Assembly: GCF_043641665.1 (NCBI RefSeq)
Contig: NC_092184.1
Coordinates: 20,101,108 to 20,165,107, forward strand
Length of the DNA stretch: 64,000 bases
Direction of reading: 5' to 3'
From: Enoplosus armatus
Taxonomy: Eukaryota; Chordata; Actinopteri; Centrarchiformes; Enoplosidae
Each line of letters opens with the position of its first letter. Within the stretch, counting starts at the first letter, position 1. Positions 62,600-64,000 of the stretch are shown here, piece by piece. A program made the translations under genes and the position numbers. The notes under the pieces were generated by a model. The model saw only the letters and a program-made list of their open reading frames with translations, was not told the origin of the DNA and searched no databases.

Positions 62600-64000
62600 A
62601 AACAGGCCTGTGTTGCCATACCGACAGTAGAGCTTGTTAAGTCATCTGCTGCTCTTTAGATCACTAACGATGTTATCATTTGGCTGTGGTAACCACGGTG
62701 ATGCCTTCACCCTGTGTGTGTGTTTATGTGCGTGAAAAGAGAGGCTGGGTTGCGTCTCTAAAGAAAAACCATCAAAAGAGCTCTCACACACGCCCAGCGC
62801 AACACAAAGCTTCGAGTAAATGACTGAACTGAGTGCTGAATAACCAGAACAGTGTGAACGCAGTTTACTGACTCTCCTGTTCGCTCTTCACCCGATGGGC
62901 CAATACTGAGTTTACCCGGCGTCAACACATCAGAGACACAAACTGTTTCATTATACCCACTAGGTCAACCTATTTTCAGTCCTGGCATGTGGTGTCAATA
63001 AACAGTGGACAACAATTCAATAAACCACTCTTTTAAACCAGGAATTAGCCTGTGTTTACTTAAAGTAGGTGAATGGCTAAACATACAGAAAACCTACAAA
63101 CCTGGGAGTGTTATTTGTCAGAGGAGTCACGTGTTATCAGGAATGAAAATGTTTTCTTTCCGTCCTGTTAAATGTTTTACGTTGTGTTTCAACTCTACCA
63201 TTCTCAAACAGTCAAACCTGTTTTACGTGTCAGGGTTAGAAAACCTTCAAATACACATGCTTGAGAGTTTTAGGCCTTGGGTGCTTGAAAAGAAATGTAG
63301 AAGTGCACTCCAGAAGAAGCGACAGGGAGGGTTGTCATAAAGAACAGCCATGATGAGAATGTCTTTGATAGTCACAGACCTCACAGGTGAGTTTTAAAGT
63401 AGGCTGACGGTGACTAGAACGGTATAATTAAGTGGATTTCAGTAACTGTCAGAGAATTGAGTTCAACTCAACTATATAGATATATAAATATCTATAATAG
63501 CTTGTGTGTAAAGCGTGAACAAATACAAATATTTGTGTTAGCTAAATGTTTAGTGCACATTACAAACTAAATGACAGCGACTATTGGTGAATATAAAAGG
63601 AAAACAATCGTTATTAATGACAAGAAATATGTGTCAAATGTACTGGTGCAATATTGTGGTGTTTCCAGTTTCTACTGGAGTGAGCCAGATGGTCCAGTCT
63701 GACTGTGTGAGAGCGTAACACACTCAAAAGGCTTCTGAAGAATTTGGGTTGACACCACCAGGTGCATATCCTGTTTGCGGAGCAATATGCACTTTGCATA
63801 GAGTTTCAGTTGAAAACAAGTCAACAAGTCAAACACGTACAAATCTTTGTACACGCACACGCAAACCTGAGTGTGTGTGTGTACTGTCCACACAGACATA
63901 AACAAAGACAAACACACATGGCCGCTCAAAGGGCTCAGTTAATCATGAAGGACCTGATGATGTGGACGTGGATGATAGTTCGAGGGTATAATGGCACAAT
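62600..64000. other. No gene recognised at right edge
   Basis: AT-moderate, repeat-poor sequence. A CA/GT patch lies at 63853-63882. No tiparp exon was recognised. Confidence 0.5.

Larger units (their letters stand above)
57415..64000 (-). other. tiparp: Probable upstream tiparp intron; no further exon recognised
   Basis: The first base of the 57414 exon completes a split codon, so the gene continues to the right. I looked on the minus strand for a CCCH zinc finger (Cys-x8-Cys-x5-Cys-x3-His spacing) or the large N-terminal exon and saw neither. The region contains a truncated foldback repeat at 57934-58216, microsatellites at 58472-58493 and 58807-58837, and the (CA)n cluster at 60.6-62.6 kb. 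It is most simply a long intron; a small missed exon is possible. Confidence 0.5.

Noticed and set aside
57415..64000. Search for the N-terminal tiparp exon and CCCH zinc finger
   Set aside because: No Cys-x8-Cys-x5-Cys-x3-His pattern or matching splice-bounded frame was seen on the minus strand; the exon is probably outside the window.
1..64000. tRNA, rRNA, CRISPR and prokaryotic operon features
   Set aside because: No cloverleaf-like tRNA with A/B boxes, no rRNA sequence, and regular repeats are microsatellites or dispersed retroposons rather than repeat-spacer arrays.

Overview
This is a stretch of vertebrate, almost certainly ray-finned (percomorph-type) fish, chromosomal DNA. The evidence is spliced exons with consensus GT/AG borders, very dense (CA)n/(GT)n microsatellites, fish-type LINE retroposons (an L1/Tx1-group element and an L2-group fragment), several copies of a foldback repeat, and gene content on the minus strand matching the vertebrate TIPARP neighbourhood. 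Gene density is low and nothing resembles a bacterial operon, phage or CRISPR array.

The one gene I can name with confidence is tiparp (PARP7), a mono-ADP-ribosyltransferase, on the minus strand. Its last five coding exons lie at 57414-57225, 56758-56571, 52169-51867, 50172-49915 and 48892-48703. They join in frame into the C-terminal 375 residues (WWE domain plus ADP-ribosyltransferase domain), followed by a 3' untranslated region running to about 47.4 kb. The N-terminal part, which in the family carries the CCCH zinc finger, was not found and probably lies beyond the right edge.

Farther along the same strand, a short well-bordered candidate coding exon lies at 13835-13732. A candidate 5' noncoding exon and promoter lie near 16.66-16.86 kb, with an RFX/X-box-like and an ETS-like motif. 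Position and orientation downstream of tiparp fit the vertebrate order TIPARP-LEKR1, so I tentatively read this as the start of lekr1. If so, the left 13.7 kb is its first large intron.

Layout. 0-13.7 kb: GT/CA-rich sequence, microsatellites and a dispersed GGCAC-type repeat, no supported exon. 13.7-16.9 kb: putative lekr1 start. 16.9-20.1 kb: no exon. 20.127-23.305 kb: a 5'-truncated L1/Tx1-group LINE on the minus strand with a clean 18-bp target-site duplication. 23.3-47.4 kb: intergenic, with an L2-group fragment (27.7-28.3 kb), four foldback-repeat copies, other interspersed repeats and microsatellites. 47.4-57.4 kb: tiparp. 57.4-64 kb: probably tiparp intron, with a fifth foldback copy and a dense (CA)n cluster.

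I found no previously undescribed system that I can defend. The best leads are the putative lekr1 start with its X-box-like element, the foldback repeat family around tiparp, and the precisely bounded LINE insertion. All database-level identifications are from recognition by eye; no alignment was run.
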